This document shows, piece after piece, positions 6,108-12,831 of a DNA stretch of 16,233 nucleotides (position 1 is the stretch's first letter; each line of letters starts with the position of its first letter). The translations under genes were made by a program, and so were the position numbers. Under the pieces are notes generated by a model. That model had not been told where the DNA came from, did not search any database, and worked only from the letters and a program-made list of their open reading frames with translations. The DNA comes from an uncultured Clostridia bacterium (GTDB taxonomy: Bacteria > Bacillota > Clostridia > TANB77 > CAG-508), in the NCBI GenBank assembly GCA_904419095.1, contig CAJFQT010000021.1, positions 1 through 16,233 on the forward strand. Direction: 5' to 3'.

Positions 6108-7358
6108 TTACTCCCATTCGATAGTTGCAGGTGGCTTAGAAGTAATATCATAAACTACACGATTAACATGCTTAACCTCATTTACAATTCTAGAAGAAAC
6201 CTTTTCTAGTACTTCATAAGGTATTTTACTCCATACACCTGTCATAAAATCAGTAGTTTCAACTGCACGTAAAGCAATAGTATAATCATAAGTTCTTTCA
6301 TCACCCATAACGCCAACAGACTTTAAATTAGTAAGTACTGCAAAATATTGATTAATAGACTTGTTAAGACCACTATTTGCAATTTCCTCTCTAAAAATAC
6401 TATCAGCATCTTTTAATATATTCAATTTATCATCTGTAATATCTCCAATAATACGAATAGCAAGTCCTGGACCAGGGAAAGGTTGTCTAAATACTAAATT
6501 CTCTGGAATTCCTAATTCTAAACCAGTTTTTCTAACTTCATCTTTAAATAAATTTCTCAAAGGTTCTACAATTTCTTTAAAATCAACATAGTCTGGTAAT
6601 CCACCAACATTATGATGACTTTTAATAACAGAGCTTTTTCCCAGTCCACTTTCTATTACGTCAGGATATATTGTTCCTTGAACTAAAAAATCAACCGTTC
6701 CAATTTTTTTTGCTTCCTCTTCAAAAACTCTAATAAACTCTTCTCCAATAATTTTTCTTTTTTTCTCTGGATCTGTAACACCAGAAAGTCTATCTAAAAA
6801 TCTATCTTTGGCATTTACTCTAACTAGATTTATATCAAATTGATTTCTAAAAATTTCTTCAACTTCATCACCTTCATTTTTACGAAGTAGGCCATGATCT
6901 ACAAATATACAAGTTAGGTTTTTTCCAATGGCTTTATGTAGTAATACAGCAGCAACTGATGAATCAACACCGCCAGATAGGGCACATAAAGCTTTTCCAT
7001 TACCAATTTTTTCTTTTAAAGTCTTTATACTATCTTCTACAAATGAAGATATTTGCCAATCACCAGAACATTTACAAATATTAAATAAGAAATTATATAT
7101 AACTTTAGTTCCATTTACTGATAAATTAACTTCTGGATGAAATTGTATTCCATATAATTTTCTTTCAACATTTTCCATTGCAGCATTTGGACAATGAGCT
7201 GTTTTTCCGATATTCTTAAATCCTGCTGGAAGTTCTGAAACAAAATCAGTATGACTCATTAAAAAGTCGTTTTGGTTTTCAAAACCTTGAAATAGGGAAG
7301 AGGTATTATCAATTTCCACTTTTGTTGTTCCATATTCTCTTGTTTCAGCTTTTTGCAC
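6108..7358 (-). CDS. guaA: GMP synthase, C-terminal part of a frameshifted guaA
   Basis: This frame holds the rest of GuaA after the shift: the end of the class I glutaminase domain with the catalytic His and Glu in GIQFHPEV (about 70-77 of this frame), the ATP pyrophosphatase P-loop SGGVDSS (about 128-134), the QPFPGPGLAIRI segment, and a normal C-terminus ending PPATIEWE. GuaA converts XMP to GMP with ATP and glutamine. On its own the fragment keeps the whole synthetase and dimerisation parts but lacks the glutaminase Cys, so it could at best use free ammonia. A GTG at 7358-7356 is preceded by GGAGG with 4 nt spacing, so independent initiation is conceivable; this GGAGG encodes the normal Gly-Gly of the intact protein and is probably coincidental. 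With the single extra base removed, the gene would encode about 512 residues, normal for GuaA. Confidence 0.9.
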   Translation of the reverse strand: MQKAETREYGTTKVEIDNTSSLFQGFENQNDFLMSHTDFVSELPAGFKNIGKTAHCPNAAMENVERKLYGIQFHPEVNLSVNGTKVIYNFLFNICKCSGDWQISSFVEDSIKTLKEKIGNGKALCALSGGVDSSVAAVLLHKAIGKNLTCIFVDHGLLRKNEGDEVEEIFRNQFDINLVRVNAKDRFLDRLSGVTDPEKKRKIIGEEFIRVFEEEAKKIGTVDFLVQGTIYPDVIESGLGKSSVIKSHHNVGGLPDYVDFKEIVEPLRNLFKDEVRKTGLELGIPENLVFRQPFPGPGLAIRIIGDITDDKLNILKDADSIFREEIANSGLNKSINQYFAVLTNLKSVGVMGDERTYDYTIALRAVETTDFMTGVWSKIPYEVLEKVSSRIVNEVKHVNRVVYDITSKPPATIEWE

Positions 7359-7677
7359 TTTTCCTCCGAATAGTATAAGTCATAAGTTGCATTCCATAAC
7401 ATATTCCAAGTACTGGAATTCCTAAATCAAATATTCCTTCTGCACATCTTGGTGAATCTTCACCATATACACTTGCAGGTCCTCCTGTAAATATAATACC
7501 CTTTGGATTTTTTTCTTTAATCTTTTCTAGTGAAATGTTGTAAGATACTACTTCTGAGTATACATTACATTCTCTGACTCTTCTTGCTATTAGTTGGTTG
7601 TATTGTCCTCCAAAATCTAGGATAAGGATTAGTTCATTATTTTTCATATTTTTTTGTATGATTATTGAAATAATCAT
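7345..7677 (-). CDS. guaA: GMP synthase, N-terminal part of a frameshifted guaA
   Basis: This frame encodes the first half of the glutamine amidotransferase domain: LILDFGGQYNQLIARRVREC, GIIFTGGPASVYGEDSPRC, and the nucleophile region GICYGMQLMTY with Cys at residue 93 of this frame. After that it diverges into RRKSAKS and stops at 7345, 14 nt inside the next guaA frame. The start is uncertain. The ATG at 7677 is only 3 nt after AAAGGAG and gives an atypical MIISIIIQKN extension; the family-like start is the ATG at 7647 (MKNNELILILDFGG), which has no adjacent Shine-Dalgarno but becomes about 11 nt from AAAGGAG if the hairpin at 7657-7678 folds. Lacking the His/Glu half, this fragment should not be catalytic alone. 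Confidence 0.88.
   Translation of the reverse strand: MIISIIIQKNMKNNELILILDFGGQYNQLIARRVRECNVYSEVVSYNISLEKIKEKNPKGIIFTGGPASVYGEDSPRCAEGIFDLGIPVLGICYGMQLMTYTIRRKSAKS
7374..7376 (-). other. guaA: Frameshift point in guaA (one extra base)
   Basis: Reading on the minus strand, ACT TAT is followed by one extra A (base 7374, or an equivalent position in the TATA run) before CTA TTC GGA GGA. Removing it restores MTYLFGGKVQKAETREYG, the continuous GuaA sequence expected between the catalytic Cys and the rest of the protein. Confidence 0.85.
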
Positions 7678-7678
7678 A
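7657..7678 (-). promoter_or_regulatory. Perfect hairpin over the upstream guaA start codon
   Basis: TATGATTATT-GA-AATAATCATA (7657-7678) is a perfect 10-bp palindrome with a 2-nt centre, placed between the AAAGGAG at 7681-7687 and the family-like ATG at 7647. The upstream ATG at 7677 lies inside one arm. It may bring the Shine-Dalgarno near the downstream ATG or mask the upstream one. Confidence 0.4.
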
Positions 7679-8015
7679 TGCTCCTTTTTAATATATTTGG
7701 GTTTTTAGCGACACCCATAAACTTTTATACTATATAAGAATAATTAATTTGCATATTGACCTATGTAGAGATCTTTCGTATACAAAAAACGTTCTTAAAA
7801 AAGTTCCTCTTAAGCCTTGTAAATATTATTTTGTTAGTTTTCTTACAATATTATAATATCATAATAAAGAGTTAAAGTAAAGAATAAATTAAGATAGTAG
7901 CAAATTTATCCAACACGCATAAAATAAGTATTCAAAAAAATATATAATATTTTAATAAATATTAAAAAGAAATTTACAATTTTAATGTTAAATTGCAGAA
8001 TAAGATAACATAAAA
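7679..8015. other. guaA leader region, no recognised riboswitch
   Basis: No gene is visible. On the minus strand a TATAAT-like box lies near 7852-7857 without a good -35, which would give a leader of about 160-170 nt. The leader holds a TGGGT..ACCCA stem (about 7698-7717) close to the ribosome binding site and a CTTAA..TTAAG stem (about 7794-7814). I checked for the purine riboswitch core expected upstream of some purine genes and did not find it. The part beyond 7860 is AT-rich with nothing I can name. Confidence 0.35.
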
Positions 8016-8045
8016 TTGACAAATGTTATGTGAATATGATATATT
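8016..8045 (+). promoter_or_regulatory. Sigma-A promoter of the gene at 8113
   Basis: A consensus TTGACA (8016-8021), an 18-bp spacer and TATATT (8040-8045). Two copies of TACTTAGTA (8071-8079 and 8088-8096) lie between it and the ribosome binding site. Confidence 0.65.
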
Positions 8046-8112
8046 GAATATATAACTTAAAAGTAGAAATTACTTAGTACTTTTTTGTACTTAGTAGAAA
8101 GGAGATTTTATT

Positions 8113-8652
8113 ATGAAAAGCAATAATGAAACAGAAAAAATTATAAGAGGAGAAATATTTTTAAATGGAAAAATTTTTGAAAAAGGAGATTTACGGAAAA
8201 TAGAATTTGACAATTATGTCGAAATTCTTTTCAAAAATCAAAAAGGAAAATATGAAACAAAAAAAGGTTCCATTAAGAAAAGATTGCATAGTGCTGAATT
8301 TTGGGAAGGATGGATGCCTGATGATGATCATTACTCAGAAGACGATAAATATCATTTCGAATTGTTAATGAAGCAATTCACATATAATGAAACAGATAGA
8401 GATTTTGAGTTCATAATGGGGAGTTATTCAAATCCTTTTAATAGTCATACAATTATAACTTGCACAAGTTATGCACAACTTGTTGCAGCTTATATGAATG
8501 GAGAGAAGAATATCATGATTGCAGGATTAGCCAGATATGCTAAATACGGATTACAGAGAATGTTTAAGGTTAATTCTATGAATGAAAGAGGTTTTTTCTC
8601 TGAAGGACTATTTTGGAAGGTAAACAAAGTGGTTCATTTTTGCGATAAATAA
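8113..8652 (+). CDS. Hypothetical protein, 179 residues
   Basis: I do not recognise this protein. AAAGGAGA lies 7 nt before the ATG. The sequence is soluble-looking and highly charged: an N-terminal part rich in Lys/Glu with short beta-like runs (GEIFLNGKIFEKGDL; YVEILFKNQKGKYETKKG), an acidic middle (WMPDDDHYSEDDKYHF at about 67-82), and a C-terminal half with a possible helix TSYAQLVAAYMNGEKNIMIAGLARYAKYG (split across about 117-146) ending in FWKVNKVVHFCDK. There is no signal peptide, clear transmembrane segment or catalytic motif. A promoter and a strong hairpin terminator make it a single-gene transcript. Codon use matches the surroundings. Confidence 0.75.
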   Translation: MKSNNETEKIIRGEIFLNGKIFEKGDLRKIEFDNYVEILFKNQKGKYETKKGSIKKRLHSAEFWEGWMPDDDHYSEDDKYHFELLMKQFTYNETDRDFEFIMGSYSNPFNSHTIITCTSYAQLVAAYMNGEKNIMIAGLARYAKYGLQRMFKVNSMNERGFFSEGLFWKVNKVVHFCDK

Positions 8653-8657
8653 TTCTC

Positions 8658-8689
8658 ACAGCCACTTCTAAATTAGGAGTGGCTGTTTT
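8658..8689 (+). terminator. Rho-independent terminator
   Basis: ACAGCCACTTCTAA (8658-8671) pairs with 8673-8686 (one G-U pair, essentially no loop spacer) and is followed by TTTT. The stem is GC-richer than its surroundings. Confidence 0.88.
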
Positions 8690-8790
8690 ATCAAATTTAT
8701 TGTTGAAATTTATTAAGTAGATTAATACAATCAACGTATTTATACTTTTTCTTGTATGATTAATTTTTTCTATGAAATTATAATATTTTA

Positions 8791-8820
8791 GTGACAAATT
8801 AATACTTTTAATGTTATAAT
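8791..8820 (+). promoter_or_regulatory. Promoter with extended -10 and overlapping palindrome
   Basis: GTGACA (8791-8796), an 18-bp spacer and TATAAT (8815-8820) with TGT just upstream. A palindrome ATGTTAT-A-ATAACAT (8811-8825) covers the -10 box and could be a repressor site. Confidence 0.6.
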
Positions 8821-8871
8821 AACATATAGATAAGTACATTTAATAGATTATATGAAAAGGAGAAAATTCAA

Positions 8872-9201
8872 GTGGATGAGTTTAAAGTTATTGTTGTAAT
8901 GAATGAAGCTATGTTAAAGCTATTAAAAGATAAGAATTTTAATTATGAAGAAAATTTAAAAATCAAAGAATATTTAGAAGATGAAACCATTTTTTTCAAA
9001 ATTGATAAAGTCAAAGCTTATAATATTTTGCAAAAAGTCGGAATAAAACAAGAAAATTTAGAGAATGTTTACAAAAAGCTAATTTCCCCAAGTATATTTT
9101 ATGATTTGTTACATAGAGGTAAAATAAAAGCAGATGATGATAGGATAATCATAAAATATGATTTATATAATTCAGATGATTTATTCAAAAAAAGAAATTA
9201 A
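8872..9201 (+). CDS. Hypothetical protein, 109 residues, GTG start
   Basis: This gene is not recognised. It begins at GTG 8872-8874, with AAGGAG 9 nt upstream; no in-frame ATG precedes it, and the next in-frame ATGs are further inside. The product is a small, charged, apparently helical cytoplasmic protein: FKVIVVMNEAMLKLL, then ENLKIKEYLEDETIFFKIDKVKAYNILQKVG (about 25-55), a likely helix-loop stretch LENVYKKLISPSIFYDLLHRGKI, and a short beta-like end (DRIIIKYDLY). No membrane helix or catalytic motif is evident. It lies just upstream of the two transglutaminase-like genes, with a 137-nt gap, and may or may not be transcribed with them. Confidence 0.65.
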   Translation: MDEFKVIVVMNEAMLKLLKDKNFNYEENLKIKEYLEDETIFFKIDKVKAYNILQKVGIKQENLENVYKKLISPSIFYDLLHRGKIKADDDRIIIKYDLYNSDDLFKKRN

Positions 9202-9281
9202 AAACGTTATAGAAAAGTCCTATTAGCTAGATATACTTCTTATAGGCAATCTTTCTTGTGTACACAGAATTTACACAACAT

Positions 9282-9301
9282 AAAAATAGAAATCTATTTT
9301 T
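9282..9301 (+). terminator. Weak AT-only hairpin before the gene at 9339
   Basis: AAAAATAGA (9282-9290) pairs with TCTATTTTT (9293-9301) and is followed by T residues. All pairs but one are A-T, so termination would be weak; it could attenuate transcription from the gene at 8872 into the next pair. A TTGTGTA..TACACAA inverted repeat precedes it at 9256-9278. Confidence 0.3.
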
Positions 9302-9338
9302 TATATAGTTAAAAATATAGGTAATGGAGGAATTTTAA

Positions 9339-10352
9339 ATGAGTGATGAATATATAAGAAAATTTTATAATGAAATAACCCAAACATTAGAAGGAGACTA
9401 TAAAATAATATTAGAACCTAACAGAGAACTTACAGAAGATTGGATTGAATACGATCAAGTAAAATGGGAAATGGATGAACCTATTGAAAAGTTAGTAAAA
9501 AAATTATTGAACGAAACTACACTAAATCTTGAAGATAAAATTTTAAGTATTTACAAATTTATCTGTCTAAATTATATATATGATGATAATGTTTTATATT
9601 TCTTTAGAAGAGATACCAGTGATATCAACAATATAAAATATATTGCTGTTGATTGGTATGGAAGAATAATTGATGAAAGATGGAAAGAAAACCGAAAAAA
9701 ACATAATAGGAGAGTATGTTATGAATTTGCCAGATTTTATGCCAAAGCTATAAATAAATTAATAGGAGCAAATGACAATTTAGAAGCTTGTATGGTTGGG
9801 GATAAAGAAAATACGCACTATGTTGTAGGTTTAACTGGTGATGAGTATAGTATTATTTTAGATTTAGATGACTTTAATAAGATAAAAGATCTTACAAGAT
9901 TAAAATTAGGATTAACAATTACTGGAATAAAAATATTAAGAGATAATAATGGAAAATTTCAAAAAGCTGTAGATAAATTCAATGAGGACAGATTAAACGA
10001 ATTATCTGAAGTTGAAAAAATAAAAGAAGAATTAAGAGGTAAAGATACTATTAAATATTTTAATAGTGTAATAGATGTATTGAAAACATACAAAATTGAT
10101 TCACAAGGATTTCTTGAATATATGAGGTCGATAATTGAGAATGAAGAAATTGAAATAGAAAAGATATGGAAAGAAGTTAAAGGTGGTAGTGAAAAAAGAT
10201 ATGTAAGATGCTTAGTTTTTAACTTTGATTCAAATACTTACTTACTTGATAGTGTTGATAAAACATTAAATATAATTGACAAGGAAAAACTAGATAAGAA
10301 TATTTTTATATTTAATCCAGAAGAAAATGAATATCCTTATTACGGAGGATAA
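9339..10352 (+). CDS. Transglutaminase-like Cys/His/Asp protein, first of a tandem pair
   Basis: The 337-residue protein shows the residue order of the transglutaminase-like (papain-fold) superfamily: a helix with DKILSIYKFICLNYIYDDN (about 66-84), a conserved WYG..ID..W..NR..HNRRVCYEFARFYAKA block placing a Cys at about 127 at the start of a helix, THYVVGL placing a His at about 160, and SIILDLDDF placing an Asp at about 175. The C-terminal half (about 200-337) is helical with a DSQGFLEYM segment and ends in beta-like RCLVFNFDSNTYLLD. This suggests a cytoplasmic cysteine peptidase or transglutaminase/amidase-type enzyme; the substrate is unknown and activity is not proven. There is no signal peptide. 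GGAGG lies 9 nt before the ATG. The next gene, 58 nt downstream, is a clear paralogue, so the two are probably one operon produced by tandem duplication. Confidence 0.78.
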   Translation: MSDEYIRKFYNEITQTLEGDYKIILEPNRELTEDWIEYDQVKWEMDEPIEKLVKKLLNETTLNLEDKILSIYKFICLNYIYDDNVLYFFRRDTSDINNIKYIAVDWYGRIIDERWKENRKKHNRRVCYEFARFYAKAINKLIGANDNLEACMVGDKENTHYVVGLTGDEYSIILDLDDFNKIKDLTRLKLGLTITGIKILRDNNGKFQKAVDKFNEDRLNELSEVEKIKEELRGKDTIKYFNSVIDVLKTYKIDSQGFLEYMRSIIENEEIEIEKIWKEVKGGSEKRYVRCLVFNFDSNTYLLDSVDKTLNIIDKEKLDKNIFIFNPEENEYPYYGG

Positions 10353-10410
10353 ATTAGTTTTTAATCAGAATTATATGTGAAATTAAATTATAAAATAGGG
10401 AGAAATTAAA

Positions 10411-11514
10411 ATGAGTATAAACATAGAAAAACTTAACAAATTAAACGACTTAGTAAGTTTACATTTTAGAAGAAAGCACATAATGGTACTAGATCCAGAA
10501 GAAAATATAGAAGATGTTGAAGATTTAAACACAAATATATTATATGATAAATCAGAATGGAAGATTCCAGAAAAACTTCATACATTAGTTGAAGAATTAT
10601 CAGAAAATAGTAAGTTAAGTAATGAAGATAAAATTTTATCAATCTTTGAAAATATATGTAGAGATTATATATATGACGATAACTTAATATCTTATATACA
10701 GAAAATAGATGATGAATCATATGATTTACCAGATTGGTATGGAAGAGATATAGATGAAAATTGGGAAAAAAATAGAGAACAACATAATAGAAGAGTTTGC
10801 TATGAAGTATCTAGATATCTTGCAAAAGCTCTTACTGAATTATTCAAAAATAGGGATGATGTAAATATTTGTATTCTTTGGGATAAAGGTAATACACACT
10901 ATTTTGTTGGATTAACTTGCAATGAATATAGTTTAACTTTAGATACAGATAACTTTAACAATATAAAAGACCTCACAAGAATAAAAGCAGAACTAACTGC
11001 ACAAGGTATTGTTATCTTAGATGACAAAGAAAACAAATTTAAAATAGCACTTGATAGATTTAATGAAAATAGAAGCAATGATGCGATAAAAAAGATAGAA
11101 AATGAAATATCTAATAATGAGATGATTGAAAATCCAGATTTAGAAACTTCGAATCTTAATCAAACAGAAGAATCTGAAGATATAATCTTTTTAAGAAATG
11201 CAATAGAAATATTAAAAGAAAAATATGGTATTGATTCTCAAGGATTGTTTGAATACATGAAGGAAATTATAGATATTAAATTAGGAGCACAATCAAGAAA
11301 AAAAGTCTGGAAGAAAATCGAAGGAAAAGACAATAAAGCAACTAGATATATAAGATGTTTAGTTATCAATGTGGATGATCAAGAATATATACTTGATGTT
11401 GATGAAATGTTATTGCGCACATTTGATGAGCAAGAATTTAATAGAGAAGATACAAATTTTATACCTTATAAAGAACTTTCTCGTGATTGGGGCGAACCTT
11501 ATGATGGGTCATAA
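10411..11514 (+). CDS. Transglutaminase-like Cys/His/Asp protein, second of a tandem pair
   Basis: This is a paralogue of the preceding gene, aligned along nearly its whole length. Shared blocks include EDKILSI, DYIYDDN, DWYGR.ID..W..NR..HNRRVCYE, NTHYFVGLTCNEYSLTLD, FNNIKDLTR, the IDSQG..EYM segment and RYIRCLV.N.D...Y.LD. The proposed catalytic residues are kept: Cys at about 130, His at about 163, Asp at about 178. At 367 residues it is longer, mainly through an acidic insertion at about 225-255 (EISNNEMIENPDLETSNLNQ and following) and a different C-terminal tail ending RDWGEPYDGS. AGGGAG is 8 nt before the ATG. Divergence outside the core suggests an old duplication and possibly different partners. 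A strong terminator closes the unit. Confidence 0.78.
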   Translation: MSINIEKLNKLNDLVSLHFRRKHIMVLDPEENIEDVEDLNTNILYDKSEWKIPEKLHTLVEELSENSKLSNEDKILSIFENICRDYIYDDNLISYIQKIDDESYDLPDWYGRDIDENWEKNREQHNRRVCYEVSRYLAKALTELFKNRDDVNICILWDKGNTHYFVGLTCNEYSLTLDTDNFNNIKDLTRIKAELTAQGIVILDDKENKFKIALDRFNENRSNDAIKKIENEISNNEMIENPDLETSNLNQTEESEDIIFLRNAIEILKEKYGIDSQGLFEYMKEIIDIKLGAQSRKKVWKKIEGKDNKATRYIRCLVINVDDQEYILDVDEMLLRTFDEQEFNREDTNFIPYKELSRDWGEPYDGS

Positions 11515-11529
11515 ATTGTAGCAAAAAGG

Positions 11530-11592
11530 AAATTCAACAAAAAACATAGCAAAATTAATAAAAATTTGCTATGTTTTTTGTTGGAATTTTTT
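11530..11592 (+). terminator. Strong long-stem terminator after the tandem pair
   Basis: The arm at 11530-11553 pairs with 11565-11589 over 24 bp with a single bulged G, an 11-nt loop and a trailing T-run. Confidence 0.9.
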
Positions 11593-11613
11593 ATGAATAA
11601 TGTTGAAGTAAAT

Positions 11614-11642
11614 TTGAAAATTATGTAAATGTATGATATAAT
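11614..11642 (+). promoter_or_regulatory. Sigma-A promoter of the DUF84 gene
   Basis: TTGAAA (11614-11619), a 17-bp spacer and TATAAT (11637-11642). Confidence 0.7.
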
Positions 11643-11688
11643 AATAAAAATGCAATAAATGCATATATAAAAGGAGGTAAATAGCAAT

Positions 11689-12198
11689 ATGGTAAAAGTT
11701 GCAATTGCAACAAAATCAGCAGAAAAGATCGCTGGTATTAAAGAAGCAATACATCGGACTCTTAATGAAACCGAACTAGAACTAAATTTTAAAGAAACTA
11801 AATCTGGCGTTTCAAGCCAACCATTTGGAGAAGAAACATATCAAGGAGCATGGAATAGAATACAAGACATCAAACAGAATTTTCCAAATATGGATTTTTA
11901 TGTTAGTTGTGAAGCAGGTATAGAAAAAATATTCAATCAGTACTTTAATGTACAAGTTGTATGTATTTACAACTCCAAGTCCAAAAAGTTTCTTTGGGGA
12001 AAAAGTTCTGGCTGGATGATTCCATCTAAAGACATAGATACTATTAGAAAAGAATCCTTAGATATCTATCTTAGAAAAAAGGGAATCAATAGAATAGAAG
12101 AGTTATTAGGAAAAAATAATTCAAGAGAAGCATTTGTAGCCCAAGCTACTGAAATTGCATTAGCTTCTGAAAAATTACAGCGACTTAAAAACAATTGA
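11689..12198 (+). CDS. yjjX: Inosine/xanthosine triphosphatase, YjjX/DUF84 family
   Basis: The protein hydrolyses non-canonical purine nucleoside triphosphates (ITP, XTP), cleaning the nucleotide pool in the cytoplasm. At 169 residues it matches the family length. Visible signatures are the N-terminal VAIATKSAEKIAGIKEA (about 4-20), the family block SGVSSQPFGEETYQGAWNRI (about 39-58), YVSCEAGIE (about 71-79), and a C-terminal REAFVAQATEIALASE region. GGAGGT is 10 nt before the ATG. It has its own promoter and terminator. The family is clear; the exact substrate preference is inferred from characterised relatives. Confidence 0.88.
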   Translation: MVKVAIATKSAEKIAGIKEAIHRTLNETELELNFKETKSGVSSQPFGEETYQGAWNRIQDIKQNFPNMDFYVSCEAGIEKIFNQYFNVQVVCIYNSKSKKFLWGKSSGWMIPSKDIDTIRKESLDIYLRKKGINRIEELLGKNNSREAFVAQATEIALASEKLQRLKNN

Positions 12199-12224
12199 GG
12201 TTTGAATCCTCAATTGTTTTTTTA
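12191..12224. terminator. Terminator between convergent genes
   Basis: ACAATTGAGG (12191-12200) pairs perfectly with CCTCAATTGT (12208-12217) around a 7-nt loop and is followed by a T7 run. The stem overlaps the stop codon of the DUF84 gene and the T-tract reaches the stop of the convergent minus-strand gene. Confidence 0.9.
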
Positions 12225-12761
12225 TAACACACTACTCGTCGGAATATAACTCTCATCAGGAGGATACACATATTCCTCTGAAGGTTTCTGACTTTCAGAA
12301 ATATCAGTAATCATAAGTATAGGCATATCCCCGTGATAATCCCCTTTTTGAATTTCTCCAGTCACAGTAACCCAAGTATCATCAGGAAAATCCTTTGCAT
12401 TTTTATATTCGCACAAAAAACCAACAACCAAAAATTGAGAATTAGAAGAAATAATCATATCCCTCGCCAAGACAAACTGATTATCATTTAAATCAGAAAC
12501 ACGATAAATATAACCTGTAAAACGTATTTTCATCCCAACATAATTATCAATATTTTCATGAACAGTCTTCAAAACATTCGTATAATTTTTTGCAGAAATT
12601 TCGGAAACGTCATTTTGAGGCATACAACTAGAAGCCTTATTTGCACCACTAAAAATTCTAAAAAGAACAACACCCAGTATACAAATAATTAATATTATAA
12701 CAATAGCAAAAAAAATTTTAAAAACCTTACTACCATTTATTTTAACATTATATACAAACAT
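12222..12761 (-). CDS. Membrane-anchored OB-fold protein, YcgQ C-terminal (DUF1980) like
   Basis: The 179-residue protein has one N-terminal transmembrane helix (about 14-36, KVFKIFFAIVIILIICILGV...), a short linker, and a beta-rich domain. The domain pattern NVLKTVHENIDNYVGMKIRFTGYIYR (about 62-87), NQFVLARDMI (about 94-103), VVGFLCEY (about 112-119), DDTWVTVTGEI (about 127-137) and the terminal YVYPP closely resembles the C-terminal OB-fold half of YcgQ-type (DUF1980/TIGR03943) proteins, which accompany the YcgR permease. Here the N-terminal permease-like half is replaced by a single helix and no permease gene is adjacent. The usual Cys-Cys after the LAR motif of that family reads Ser-Ser here. 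The domain probably faces outside the cell. AAAGAGG is 7 nt before the ATG. Confidence 0.72.
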   Translation of the reverse strand: MFVYNVKINGSKVFKIFFAIVIILIICILGVVLFRIFSGANKASSCMPQNDVSEISAKNYTNVLKTVHENIDNYVGMKIRFTGYIYRVSDLNDNQFVLARDMIISSNSQFLVVGFLCEYKNAKDFPDDTWVTVTGEIQKGDYHGDMPILMITDISESQKPSEEYVYPPDESYIPTSSVL

Positions 12762-12831
12762 AAAATAACCTCTTTCTAAACAAAACTGACTTTATTACAA
12801 TCTATGAAATAATTTCTAAAATATAACTGTT

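Noticed and set aside
7345..7376. Programmed ribosomal frameshift in guaA
   Set aside because: No slippery heptamer or prfB-like stop context is present at the shift; the GGAGG lies after, not before, the shift point, and an extra base in TATA explains it simply.
6108..7677. Natural two-subunit GMP synthase (archaeal GuaAa/GuaAb style)
   Set aside because: Two-subunit enzymes separate between the glutaminase and synthetase domains; here the break is inside the glutaminase, between catalytic residues.
7679..7870. Purine-type riboswitch upstream of guaA
   Set aside because: The conserved three-way junction core of the purine riboswitch could not be found on the minus strand; only simple stems are seen.
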